Positions 8,026-15,601 of a stretch of 64,000 bases of DNA are shown one piece after another (positions within the stretch are counted from its first letter, which is position 1; every line of letters starts with the position of its first letter). Source of the stretch: Gordonia sp. SL306 (lineage in GTDB: Bacteria; Actinomycetota; Actinomycetes; Mycobacteriales; Mycobacteriaceae); the NCBI RefSeq assembly GCF_026625785.1, contig NZ_CP113063.1, forward strand, positions 3,968,001-4,032,000, written 5' to 3'. The notes below the pieces were generated by a model. It did no database searches and had not been told where the DNA came from. It saw only the letters and a list, made by a program, of their open reading frames with translations. Made by a program: the position numbers and the translations under genes.

Positions 8026-8694
8026 ATGGACACGCAAGCCGCCGATGCCGTCGGCACCCGCAAGCTGCGTGCCGACGCCGAGCGCAACCGGCTGCGCATC
8101 ATCGACGCGGCCCGCGAACTGTTCGCCGAACGTGGGCTCGAGGTGTCCCTCGACGACGTCGCAGAGCGCGCCGGAGTGGGGGTGGGCACCGTCTATCGTC
8201 GGTTCACCAACCGCGACGAACTCATCGTCGGTGTCCTCGCCGAACACCTCACCCAGGTGGCCGAGCAGGCTCGCCTCGCATTACAGGACCCCGACGCCTG
8301 GCAGGCCGTGGTGGATGTCCTGACGCTCGTGGGCACGTCGATGGCCACCGACCGGGGACTGGCGGCACTCATCATGCGCATCGACCACGAGCACCCCGAC
8401 ATCAAATCGGCGAAGTCGATCCTCACCGGACAACTGACGCAGCTCTATGAGCGGGCCATGGAAGCCGGGGTGTTGCGTCCAGATCTGGCGCCGAGTGACT
8501 TCTTCGGTATCTTCACCATGCTCGCGGCCCTCGCCGACGTCACCCAGCCGAGTGTGCCGGATGCGTGGCGGCGCTTCCTCGAGCTGATCCTCGACGGCGT
8601 GCGCGCGACCGGTCGCACCACGTTGTCGGTACCGGCGCTCACCGACGAACAGATCCTGGAGATCCAGTGCGCGCGGCGAGACGCCCAGCGGTAG
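8026..8694 (+). CDS. TetR-family repressor, probable regulator of the adjacent MFS exporter
   Basis: The 222-residue protein has an N-terminal TetR helix-turn-helix (IIDAARELFAERG ... VSLDDVAERAGVGVGTVYRRF, residues about 25-65) and a variable ligand-binding C-terminal domain. The start MDTQAADAVG is chosen because the -10 hexamer TATGAT ends 6 nt before it. The longer open frame to 7924 would translate the operator region. It is divergent from the MFS gene and the two operator copies lie between them, so it probably represses both itself and the exporter until a ligand binds. The ligand is unknown. Confidence 0.9.
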   Translation: MDTQAADAVGTRKLRADAERNRLRIIDAARELFAERGLEVSLDDVAERAGVGVGTVYRRFTNRDELIVGVLAEHLTQVAEQARLALQDPDAWQAVVDVLTLVGTSMATDRGLAALIMRIDHEHPDIKSAKSILTGQLTQLYERAMEAGVLRPDLAPSDFFGIFTMLAALADVTQPSVPDAWRRFLELILDGVRATGRTTLSVPALTDEQILEIQCARRDAQR

Positions 8695-8709
8695 CCACGA
8701 CGAACTCGG

Positions 8710-9702
8710 TTACGTGATCAGCCCTTCGCTCTTCAGCCAGTCATAGGCGACGTCGGAGGGATCCTCGCCGTCGATGTCGACCCGACCGTTGAGATCCTGC
8801 ATCACGTCGTCGGTGAGCCGCTCGGACACTGCGTCCATGAGTGGGGCGATGTCCGGGTACGCGTCCAGTGTCTCCTTGCGGACCACCACCGTGCCGCTGT
8901 AGGGCAGAAAGTACTTCTTGTCGTCCTCGAGGGTGACGAGTTGCAGGTTCTTGATCCGGCCGTCGGTGGTGTACACCATGCCGAAGTTGCACGGCTGGCT
9001 CTTTGCCGTCGAGGTGTAGACGACCCCGGAGTCCATCTGCGTCACATTCCCCGCGGGCACCCCGTTCGGTGTGTTGTACGGCATCCCGTAGGCCTCGAGC
9101 ATCGGCAGGAAACCATCTGGCCTGCTGAAGAACTCGTCGTTGATACAGAAGGTCCGTTCCTCGACGGGGAGCTTGGCGATGTCGGACATGGTCTTGACGT
9201 TCAGTCGTTCGGCCGTCGGCCCGGACACGGCGAAGGCGTAGGTGTCGTTGAAGTTCGCGGGCGGCAGCCACACGAGGTTGTTCTCACTGAGCTCGATGTC
9301 GTGGACGCGGGTCCACAGTTCCTTCGGGTCCGGGATCGTCTCCGTCTCATGGTGATAGGTCACCCACGCGGTGCCGGTGTACTCCCACAGCAGGTCTGCG
9401 TCGCCGTTGAGCTGCGCCTGCCGTGACGACGCGGACCCGGGTGCGTTGGTGAGATCGGTGACGTCGGCACCCGCGGCCGCGAGGTAGGTGGCCGCGATCT
9501 TGCCGAGCAGGACGCTCTCGGTGAAGTTCTTCGACGTCACGGTGATCTGGGCGCCCGCCAACGGTGTCTTTCCGTCGGGTAGCGACGACTTCTGGAAGGT
9601 GCCGGACGAACTGACGAGGCCGCAGCCGGCAACCGCGAACAGGGCGACCACCGCGAGCCCGACGGTCTGCGTCAACGACTTTCGCGGGCGCGGCCACCTC
9701 AT
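8710..9702 (-). CDS. Osmoprotectant ABC transporter substrate-binding lipoprotein (ProX/OsmX type)
   Basis: The 330-residue protein begins with a basic n-region, a hydrophobic helix and the lipobox AVAGC near residue 25, so it is membrane-anchored outside the cell. The mature part starts ITVTSKNFTESVLLGKI, the hallmark of the OpuCC/OsmX/ProX family that binds glycine betaine, choline, carnitine or related quaternary amines. It continues to a type II binding-protein fold with LLWEYTGTAW and DEFFSRPDG. The start overlaps the permease stop by 4 nt (ATGA). It is the last gene of a four-gene operon. Several binding-pocket aromatics are plausible, but substrate cannot be assigned by eye. Confidence 0.92.
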   Translation of the reverse strand: MRWPRPRKSLTQTVGLAVVALFAVAGCGLVSSSGTFQKSSLPDGKTPLAGAQITVTSKNFTESVLLGKIAATYLAAAGADVTDLTNAPGSASSRQAQLNGDADLLWEYTGTAWVTYHHETETIPDPKELWTRVHDIELSENNLVWLPPANFNDTYAFAVSGPTAERLNVKTMSDIAKLPVEERTFCINDEFFSRPDGFLPMLEAYGMPYNTPNGVPAGNVTQMDSGVVYTSTAKSQPCNFGMVYTTDGRIKNLQLVTLEDDKKYFLPYSGTVVVRKETLDAYPDIAPLMDAVSERLTDDVMQDLNGRVDIDGEDPSDVAYDWLKSEGLIT

Positions 9703-10436
9703 GAGATCCCCCTGGGGGTCGCGAAGAGTTCGACGAGCCGACCGATCCAGTCGATGGTCAACGCCAGCAGACCCACCAGGATGGCGCCGGACACCAGGAG
9801 TTTCGGCAGGAACAATGTGACACCGGTGGTGATGAGTGTGCCCAGGCTCGTGGCACCGATGAAGGTACTCAGCGTGGCGGTGCCGACCAGGATCACGAGT
9901 GCGGTGCGGACGCCGTTGAGGATCACCGGGACCGCGAGCGGCAATTCCACCTGGACGAGGGTTCGCCCGGCCGAATAGCCGATCCCTCGTGAGGCCTCGA
10001 TGGTTCGCTGATCCACCTGGCGCAGCCCGACGATGGTGTTCTGCAGGATCGGGAGGATGGCGTACACGACGAGACCGATGACCGCGGTGCGGAATCCGGT
10101 GCCCAGCCAGAAGGTGAAGAGGACGAGCAGACCGACCGCGGGTGCGGCCTGACCGACATTGGCGATGTTGATGGCGATGGGGTTGAGCCATCGCATCGTC
10201 GGCCGGGTGAGCAGGATGCCCAACGGGATCGCGATCACCACGACGATGACGGTGGCCACCAGGGTCAGCTTGATGTGTTCGAGAATCGTGGTCCGGAGGT
10301 TGTCCCAACCGAGTGCTGCCTGCTCGGTCTCGGTGAATGTGGTTGCCTGGTACCAGATCACATATCCGACGGTGAGCACGACGATGAGCAATGGCTCGAA
10401 CCACACGTCCATCGGCAAGCGGCGTAGTCGTCTCAT
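9699..10436 (-). CDS. Osmoprotectant ABC transporter permease
   Basis: This 245-residue integral membrane protein has about six helices and the permease EAA-type loop around IEASRGIGYSAGRTLVQVELP, which docks on the ATPase. It is homologous to OpuCB/ProW-type permeases. It overlaps the ATPase gene upstream (10433-10436) and the binding-protein gene downstream (9699-9702), each by the 4-nt ATGA, so the chain is translationally coupled. Confidence 0.92.
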   Translation of the reverse strand: MRRLRRLPMDVWFEPLLIVVLTVGYVIWYQATTFTETEQAALGWDNLRTTILEHIKLTLVATVIVVVIAIPLGILLTRPTMRWLNPIAINIANVGQAAPAVGLLVLFTFWLGTGFRTAVIGLVVYAILPILQNTIVGLRQVDQRTIEASRGIGYSAGRTLVQVELPLAVPVILNGVRTALVILVGTATLSTFIGATSLGTLITTGVTLFLPKLLVSGAILVGLLALTIDWIGRLVELFATPRGIS

Positions 10437-11755
10437 GGGTTCTCGCCGGCTCCCGGTTCGCCTGCCGGCTTCTGGTCGTCCACCGGCGTCTCGATCCCCG
10501 GCTCGTCGTCGGCGGCGACGATCACCGGCATCTCGTCGGTCAACGAACCCTCGGGATGATCGACATAGGTAGGGGTTTCGGGGTCGTCGCGGACCTCGGC
10601 GAGCTGGCCGCGGATCACATCCATCACCAATCCGATGGTCAACGACCCGACGACGGCGCCGCGCCCGTCGGTCACCAGGACACCGCCCTGACTGGCCGCG
10701 AGCATGGAGTCGAGAGCGTCGTTGAGCGTCGACGATCGTGCGACGACGGGTAGTCGCCGGTCGATGTAGTCGGACACCTGAGGCTTGGCCCGTAGCTCCT
10801 CAAGTGATGGCCACGCGCGCGGATGTCCGTAATTGTCGACGACGACCACCCAGTTGTGCCCCGCGGAGCGTGCTCGCGCGATGACCGCGTCCGCCGACTC
10901 GCCGACGCGGGCGGTCGTGACGGGCTCGTGCTGTACGTCGCGTACCCGCGACAGGGTCAGATGGGCCAGCGTCGCACCGGATCCGACGAACTGCTCGACG
11001 AATTCACTGGCCGGATTGGCCAGGATCTCCTCGGGTGTCGCGTACTGCTCGATGTGGCCGCCCTCGGACAGCACCAGGACCTTGTCGCCGAGTTTCGTGG
11101 CCTCTTCGAAATCGTGGGTCACCACGACGATAGTCTTGCCCAGTTCGTGCTGGATGGCGATGAGACTGTCCTGCAGACGAACCCGCGTGATCGGGTCGAC
11201 CGCGCCGAACGGTTCGTCCATCAGGAGCACCGGAGGATCGGCGGCGAGGGCACGTGCCACGCCGACACGTTGCTGCTGCCCGCCGGACATGTCCTTGGGC
11301 AGCCTGTCGGCGAAGGTATCGGCATCGAGCCCGACGAGATCGAGCAGATAGGCGGTGCGCTCGGCGATCCTCTTCTTGTCCCAGCCGAGCACGCGGGGGA
11401 TCGCGCCGATGTTCTTCGACACCGACCAGTGTGGGAAGAGGCCACCGGACTGGATCACGTAACCGATGGATTGCCGCAGTTTGTCGGGATTCTCGTTCGT
11501 GACATCGCGATCGCCGATGAAGATGTGGCCCTCGGTGGGCTCGATGAGCCGGTTGATCATCTTCAGCATCGTCGTCTTCCCGCATCCGGACGGACCGACG
11601 AAGGCAACGATGTCGCCGGCGTCGATCTCCAGATCCAGGCTCTCGACAGCTGGCTTGTGTTGTCCTCGATAGCGCTTCATCACGCCGTCGAGTCGGATCG
11701 ACGCTCCGGTGACGGTGCGGTCGGGGGAGGCCGAGTCGATTGCCGGTTCGGTCAT
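10433..11755 (-). CDS. Osmoprotectant ABC transporter ATPase with C-terminal CBS domains
   Basis: The 440-residue protein has Walker A GPSGCGKTT near residue 54, Q-loop VIQSGGLFPH, signature DMSGGQQQRVGVARAL, Walker B VLLMDEPFGAVD and the switch His in VVVTHDFEEA. After about residue 260 come two CBS-like units (TTARVGESADAVIARARSAG and LPVVARSSTLNDALDSMLAA). In OpuA/OpuC transporters such units sense ionic strength and gate transport. A roughly 50-residue acidic tail follows. It is coupled by ATGA overlaps to permease genes on both sides. Confidence 0.94.
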   Translation of the reverse strand: MTEPAIDSASPDRTVTGASIRLDGVMKRYRGQHKPAVESLDLEIDAGDIVAFVGPSGCGKTTMLKMINRLIEPTEGHIFIGDRDVTNENPDKLRQSIGYVIQSGGLFPHWSVSKNIGAIPRVLGWDKKRIAERTAYLLDLVGLDADTFADRLPKDMSGGQQQRVGVARALAADPPVLLMDEPFGAVDPITRVRLQDSLIAIQHELGKTIVVVTHDFEEATKLGDKVLVLSEGGHIEQYATPEEILANPASEFVEQFVGSGATLAHLTLSRVRDVQHEPVTTARVGESADAVIARARSAGHNWVVVVDNYGHPRAWPSLEELRAKPQVSDYIDRRLPVVARSSTLNDALDSMLAASQGGVLVTDGRGAVVGSLTIGLVMDVIRGQLAEVRDDPETPTYVDHPEGSLTDEMPVIVAADDEPGIETPVDDQKPAGEPGAGENP

Positions 11756-12396
11756 GACAGTCCTTTGGAGATCGTGAGGCGGCCGAGCAGGACGAGGAGG
11801 CCGTCAAACACCAACGCGATGATGACGATGAGAACGGTTCCGGTGAGGGCCATCTCGAGGGCGTTGGCGCCCCCGAGCCGAGACAGGCCGCTGAAGATCA
11901 GCGACCCGAGCCCGGGGCCGAGTACGTAGGCGACGATGGCGGCGACGCCGATGATCATCTGGGTGGAGACGCGAATCCCGGTGAGGATGACCGGCCAGGC
12001 GATGGGCAACTCGACGGAGAGCAGAATTCGCCAGCGGGACAGGCCGATGCCCTGAGCCGCCTCGATCACCGACGCGGGAACCGATCGCAATCCGACGATG
12101 GCGTTGCCGATCACGGGCATCGCGGCGAAGAACGCCAGCATGATGAAACTCGGGATCACGCCCAGCCCGAACGGCACGATCAACAGGGCGAGGAGGGCCA
12201 ATGACGGGATGGTCAGCGCGACCCGGCTGGTGGTCAGGGTGAACGACGAGAAGAACGGCAGCCGATAGACCACGACGGCGATGAGTACCGCGACCACCGC
12301 GCCGACCAACACAGTCTGAAATGCCAATGAGGCGTGTTGGTACGTGAGGAAGGTCAGGTTGGCCGCATGCCCCTGGATGTAGTCCCACAATTGCAC
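11752..12396 (-). CDS. Osmoprotectant ABC transporter permease, first gene of operon
   Basis: The 214-residue protein has about five to six helices and the coupling loop SVIEAAQGIGLSRWRILLSVELP. It starts with GTG (MQLWDYIQGHA) preceded by AGGGG 6 nt upstream. It forms the heteromeric channel together with the permease at 9699-10436. The order permease-ATPase-permease-binding protein is that of bacterial OpuC/ProU-like operons. About 200 nt of leader upstream holds no gene. Confidence 0.92.
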   Translation of the reverse strand: MQLWDYIQGHAANLTFLTYQHASLAFQTVLVGAVVAVLIAVVVYRLPFFSSFTLTTSRVALTIPSLALLALLIVPFGLGVIPSFIMLAFFAAMPVIGNAIVGLRSVPASVIEAAQGIGLSRWRILLSVELPIAWPVILTGIRVSTQMIIGVAAIVAYVLGPGLGSLIFSGLSRLGGANALEMALTGTVLIVIIALVFDGLLVLLGRLTISKGLS

Positions 12397-12601
12397 GGGA
12401 ATCCCCTCGTCGTCTGCCCGTCGGCATCAGAACCCGAACTGACGGACACAATCTGAGGTCTGAGCCGGATCTCACAGTAATGCGCCGACATACGTTCAGG
12501 CAGGGTTTTGTTCGATGCGGCCGCACTCTTGACTTCCGAAAGGACGCCGACACATACCGTCTGACCTGCCCTCATGTCGAATAGGTAACGATTGGCGGCC
12601 G

Positions 12602-12627
12602 ACCGGTGTCGCGTACGCGACACCGGT
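12602..12627. terminator. Perfect 26-bp palindrome after the SnoaL-like gene
   Basis: Thirteen bases, ACCGGTGTCGCGT, are followed at once by their exact reverse complement, centred on GTAC at 12613-12616. It lies 5 bp beyond the stop of the minus-strand SnoaL-like gene and about 206 bp upstream of the osmoprotectant operon. As RNA it can fold only by opening the central bases as a loop. No T-run follows. It could equally be a protein-binding site. Confidence 0.45.
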
Positions 12628-12632
12628 GCCGG

Positions 12633-13046
12633 TCAGAGCTGTTTGTCGAAGCACTTCTCGAGCGTTCGGGTCCTGATCCGCCAACCGTCGTCGGTCAGCA
12701 GCCAGGTGTCGGCGTACCAGATGCCGATGAGAAACGTCGACGTGTCCGGTGTCTGCATCGGGTTCAGGCACAGGGTGCGGGTGGTCGCGGTGGCGCCGTC
12801 GACCCGGATGTCGTGGTTGCCCAGCAGGTGACAGTAGGCCGAGAAGCTCGGAAGAACTTCGGCGAGCCACGCTTTGACCTCGACGGGCCCGCCCACGATG
12901 CCGCCCATGACGCTGTAGTCGACGACGGCGTCGGTGGTGAACACCGCGTCGAGGTCGTCGAAGCGTGCGGAGTCCACAGCCGTGGAGTAGTCGGTCAGGA
13001 CCTGCTGGATCTCGAGGCGTGCGGAGATCTCTTCGATGCTCAACAT
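12633..13046 (-). CDS. SnoaL-like / NTF2-fold protein
   Basis: The protein is 137 residues from ATG 13046 (MLSIEEISARL); a TTG three codons upstream is also open but less likely. The sequence IQQVLTDYSTAVDSARFDDLDAVFTTDAVVDYS, followed by a W-rich end (WYADTWLLTDDGWRI), is typical of the SnoaL_4/NTF2-like alpha+beta barrel used by polyketide cyclases, steroid isomerases and dehydratase-like enzymes. The substrate is unknown. It is divergent from a TetR gene 46 nt away, which may regulate it. Confidence 0.82.
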   Translation of the reverse strand: MLSIEEISARLEIQQVLTDYSTAVDSARFDDLDAVFTTDAVVDYSVMGGIVGGPVEVKAWLAEVLPSFSAYCHLLGNHDIRVDGATATTRTLCLNPMQTPDTSTFLIGIWYADTWLLTDDGWRIRTRTLEKCFDKQL

Positions 13047-13079
13047 GCCCAACAATTACCAGTGTCGGGCGCGCGTCGT

Positions 13080-13085
13080 TAGTGT
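13080..13085 (+). promoter_or_regulatory. -10 hexamer TAGTGT of leaderless tetR
   Basis: TAGTGT is followed by 7 nt and then the ATG at 13093, with no Shine-Dalgarno between. Confidence 0.55.
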
Positions 13086-13092
13086 TGTCGTC

Positions 13093-13788
13093 ATGGCAGT
13101 GAGCCGCCCGACCGACAAATCCGACGAGGTGCAACGAGCGCCCCGCGCGCGGATGACCGGTCCCCAGCGTCGGCTGCAGCTGATCGAGGTGGCCAGAGGT
13201 CTGTTCGCCGAGCGCGGGTTCGAGGGGACCTCGATCGAGGAAGTCGCCCAGCGCGCCGGCGTGTCCAAGCCGATCGTGTATGAACACTTCGGCGGCAAGG
13301 AAGGTCTCTATGCGGTTGTGGTCGACCGCGAGATGGAGACCCTGCTGGAGATGGTCACCTCGTCGCTGACCAAGAACCGTTCCCTCTACCGAGTCCAGCA
13401 GGTGGCGTTGGCGTTGCTCACCTACATGGAGGAGCGGACCGACGGTTTCCGCATCCTCGTTCGCGGCGATCGCACCGGTACTGACGAAACCACTACTTAT
13501 TCAAGCCTTCTCAACGATGCGATCAGTCAGGTGGAGCACATCCTGGCCAGTGATTTCGAGCGCCGCGGCTTCGACCCCGCGTTGGCGCCGCTCTATGCGC
13601 AGGCCCTGGTCGGCATGGTCTCGGTGACCGCGCAGTGGTGGCTGGACGTCCGTGAGCCGCCGAAAGAGGTTGTGGCGGCCCACCTGGTGAATCTGTGCTG
13701 GAACGGACTCACCAGGCTCGATCCCGATCCGAAGCTCGTCGGGCCCAGTTACGTCGAGAACCGGGACCGGACGACCGTCGAGGACTGA
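13093..13788 (+). CDS. TetR-family regulator
   Basis: The 231-residue protein has a TetR DNA-binding domain (LIEVARGLFAERGFEGTSIEEVAQRAGVSKPIVYEHFGGKEGLY, about residues 33-76) and a C-terminal TetR_C-like helical domain. ATG 13093 is chosen over the longer open frame to 13036 because that frame would overlap the divergent SnoaL-like gene and because the -10 hexamer lies 7 nt before this ATG. Its last 40 bp overlap the end of the convergent TetR gene 13749-14387. The target is probably its own promoter and the SnoaL-like gene. Confidence 0.88.
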   Translation: MAVSRPTDKSDEVQRAPRARMTGPQRRLQLIEVARGLFAERGFEGTSIEEVAQRAGVSKPIVYEHFGGKEGLYAVVVDREMETLLEMVTSSLTKNRSLYRVQQVALALLTYMEERTDGFRILVRGDRTGTDETTTYSSLLNDAISQVEHILASDFERRGFDPALAPLYAQALVGMVSVTAQWWLDVREPPKEVVAAHLVNLCWNGLTRLDPDPKLVGPSYVENRDRTTVED

Positions 13789-14387
13789 GGATCCCACTCG
13801 GACATCGCCAGGGCCATCAGTGCATCGGCGGTCTGTGTGCAGAAGGTCTCGCTGTCGTGCAGACCGAACGTCAGCGCGCGTACCAGTGTTGCGCCGACCA
13901 GGAGATCGAAGAGCGCGTCGGTGCGTGCGGCGCGCAGCGTCGCCGATCCGGACGGGATGACGTCTGCCACGGCATCGGCCACGTGCGATCGCAAGCTCCG
14001 TTCGACCCGGGTCAGCAGGCTTCCGTACAGATCGTCGTCCTGCTGATAAGCGACGAGTAGTCCTGGTATCGCAGCGCGTGTCGCGGGGTCGGCCAGGTGA
14101 GCGAGAAACAACCGCACCCACGCGCGCAGGTCGGCATGGAGATCGTCGGTGGGGGTCGGCAGGGAGATGTCGCGCGCACCGAAGACCGCGTCCTCGATCA
14201 GCGTCTCCCGTCGCGCCCAGCGTCGGTAGATCGTCGGTGTGCCGACGCCCGCGCGGCGGGCGATGGCGGCGATGTTCGCCGCCTGATAGCCGCCCTCCCG
14301 CAGCAGCGCACGTGCAGCTTCCAGCACGGCGACGTCCTTGTCCGGGTCGCGAGGGCGGCCGGCGACGGTTCGCTGTTCGGCGGTCAC
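13749..14387 (-). CDS. TetR-family regulator, probable controller of the 14482-16663 operon
   Basis: The 212-residue protein has the TetR HTH (VLEAARALLREGGYQAANIAAIARRAGVGTPTIYRRW, about residues 20-56) and a helical C-terminal domain. The GTG start at 14385-14387 is supported by a TAGAGT hexamer exactly 6 nt upstream. It is divergent from the DUF/phosphotransferase pair, and a palindromic site lies between. The 3' end runs 40 bp into the opposite-strand TetR gene, so the two transcripts would be antisense at their ends. Confidence 0.88.
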   Translation of the reverse strand: MTAEQRTVAGRPRDPDKDVAVLEAARALLREGGYQAANIAAIARRAGVGTPTIYRRWARRETLIEDAVFGARDISLPTPTDDLHADLRAWVRLFLAHLADPATRAAIPGLLVAYQQDDDLYGSLLTRVERSLRSHVADAVADVIPSGSATLRAARTDALFDLLVGATLVRALTFGLHDSETFCTQTADALMALAMSEWDPQSSTVVRSRFST

Positions 14388-14393
14388 GGACCG

Positions 14394-14399
14394 ACTCTA
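14394..14399 (-). promoter_or_regulatory. -10 hexamer TAGAGT of leaderless tetR
   Basis: On the minus strand TAGAGT is followed by CGGTCC and then the GTG start. Confidence 0.6.
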
Positions 14400-14419
14400 G
14401 CGAATCTGCGACGTAATTT

Positions 14420-14436
14420 CGTTATGGTCCGTAACG
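14420..14436. promoter_or_regulatory. Candidate TetR operator, CGTTA-N7-TAACG
   Basis: CGTTA and TAACG are separated by 7 nt. The site is flanked by a direct repeat ACGTAAT (14411-14417 and 14434-14440). It lies midway between the divergent tetR and the DUF gene. Confidence 0.5.
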
Positions 14437-14481
14437 TAATGCCGTGCCGCGACCCGTGCGGACAATCGGAGGAGGAACACC

Positions 14482-15597
14482 ATGCTGACTGCGCACGACG
14501 AGCTGCTCTGTCATCAGCTGCCGACCACGTTCGACCACACCGACCAGAGTGATCTGCGCTGGGTCGAGCGCATCGTGATGTACGGCTTCGATACGTCCGG
14601 CGACGTGACGGTGATGACCGGGATGGCGCGCTACCCCAACCGCAACGTGACCGACGCCTACGCGATGGTCTCCCGCCGCGGCGGGGAGACCCGTGTGGTC
14701 CGGGTGTCCAGCCAGATCGACGCCGCACCCGTCGGGCTGGGCGCATACTCGATCGGTCCCTACACGTACTCGGTCGAAGAGCCGCTGCGCCGCACCCGGG
14801 CGACCCTGCGGGGCAACGAGCACGGGCTGGAGCTCGATCTGGTGCTGACCGCCGAGTTCCCCGCCTACGAACAGACGCCGGCGTTTCATCGGACGAGGGG
14901 GCGGGTGCAGGAGAACGCCCGGCGCTTCTATCAGAACGGGAATCTGTCCGGGCACATCGTGATCGACGGCGACCGCATCGACATCGACCCGCACCGTTGG
15001 TGGTTCGGGCGGGATCATTCATGGGGCGTACGCAACGGACCCGGGGGCGGCAGCCTGCCGGACGGTACCGAGATGCAGCCGGGCGAGATCCCCGATGGAG
15101 TGCTGTATTACATGGGAATCTTCGAATTCGACGACGAGCTGGTGCATTTCGCGCAGCGTGAGGATTCCGAGGGCCGCCGAACACAGTTCGAGGGCGAGAT
15201 CGTGCACCGCCTGGCCGATGGTGGCTCGTCGTCGCCGATCATCGACGTCGACCACGATCTCAAGTTCCGCGACGACCTGCGCGTGATCAGTGGTGGAACC
15301 TTCGACGTCCACCGTGACGACCGGACCACCAGCTCCATCGAGGTGACGCCGATCTGCGACTTCTGGCCGGGTCTGGCCGGGTATCAGGAGTTCCGTGGCT
15401 ACGCGTCGGGGTACTGGCGTGGAACGGATTTCATCGATGGATTCACCATCGACGCGAGTGATGCCGAGGCGATCCGTCCGGTCAGTTTCGTCAGTGAGAC
15501 GCTATGCGAGGTGCAGATGGACGGCACAGTGGGACACGGGCTCGTCGAGATGGTGTTCGTCGGTGCCTATCCGCGCTACGGCTACACGGGCTGGTGA
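14482..15597 (+). CDS. Uncharacterised 371-residue protein, possibly lipocalin-like
   Basis: I do not recognise a named family with confidence. The protein is soluble, without signal peptide or membrane segment. It is rich in aromatic beta-strand-like stretches (VIDGDRIDIDPHRWWFGRDHSWGVR, shown here as two short blocks: VIDGDRIDIDPHRW and WFGRDHSWGVR) and ends YPRYGYTGW. The WWFGRDHSWG block resembles signatures of lipocalin-fold isomerase/hydratase-like proteins such as CrtC relatives, but this is weak. GGAGGAGG lies 6 nt before the ATG. Its stop is 4 nt before the phosphotransferase GTG, so the two should act together. A divergent TetR gene probably controls both. Confidence 0.75.
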   Translation: MLTAHDELLCHQLPTTFDHTDQSDLRWVERIVMYGFDTSGDVTVMTGMARYPNRNVTDAYAMVSRRGGETRVVRVSSQIDAAPVGLGAYSIGPYTYSVEEPLRRTRATLRGNEHGLELDLVLTAEFPAYEQTPAFHRTRGRVQENARRFYQNGNLSGHIVIDGDRIDIDPHRWWFGRDHSWGVRNGPGGGSLPDGTEMQPGEIPDGVLYYMGIFEFDDELVHFAQREDSEGRRTQFEGEIVHRLADGGSSSPIIDVDHDLKFRDDLRVISGGTFDVHRDDRTTSSIEVTPICDFWPGLAGYQEFRGYASGYWRGTDFIDGFTIDASDAEAIRPVSFVSETLCEVQMDGTVGHGLVEMVFVGAYPRYGYTGW

Positions 15598-15601
15598 CGA
15601 C

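Noticed and set aside
12397..12601. Riboswitch in the osmoprotectant leader
   Set aside because: No known riboswitch core could be recognised in the 200-nt leader by eye.
12354..12623. 89-codon open frame on the minus strand upstream of the osmoprotectant operon
   Set aside because: It runs out of frame into the first permease gene, has no ribosome site and no hydrophobic or conserved pattern. The region is better read as a leader.
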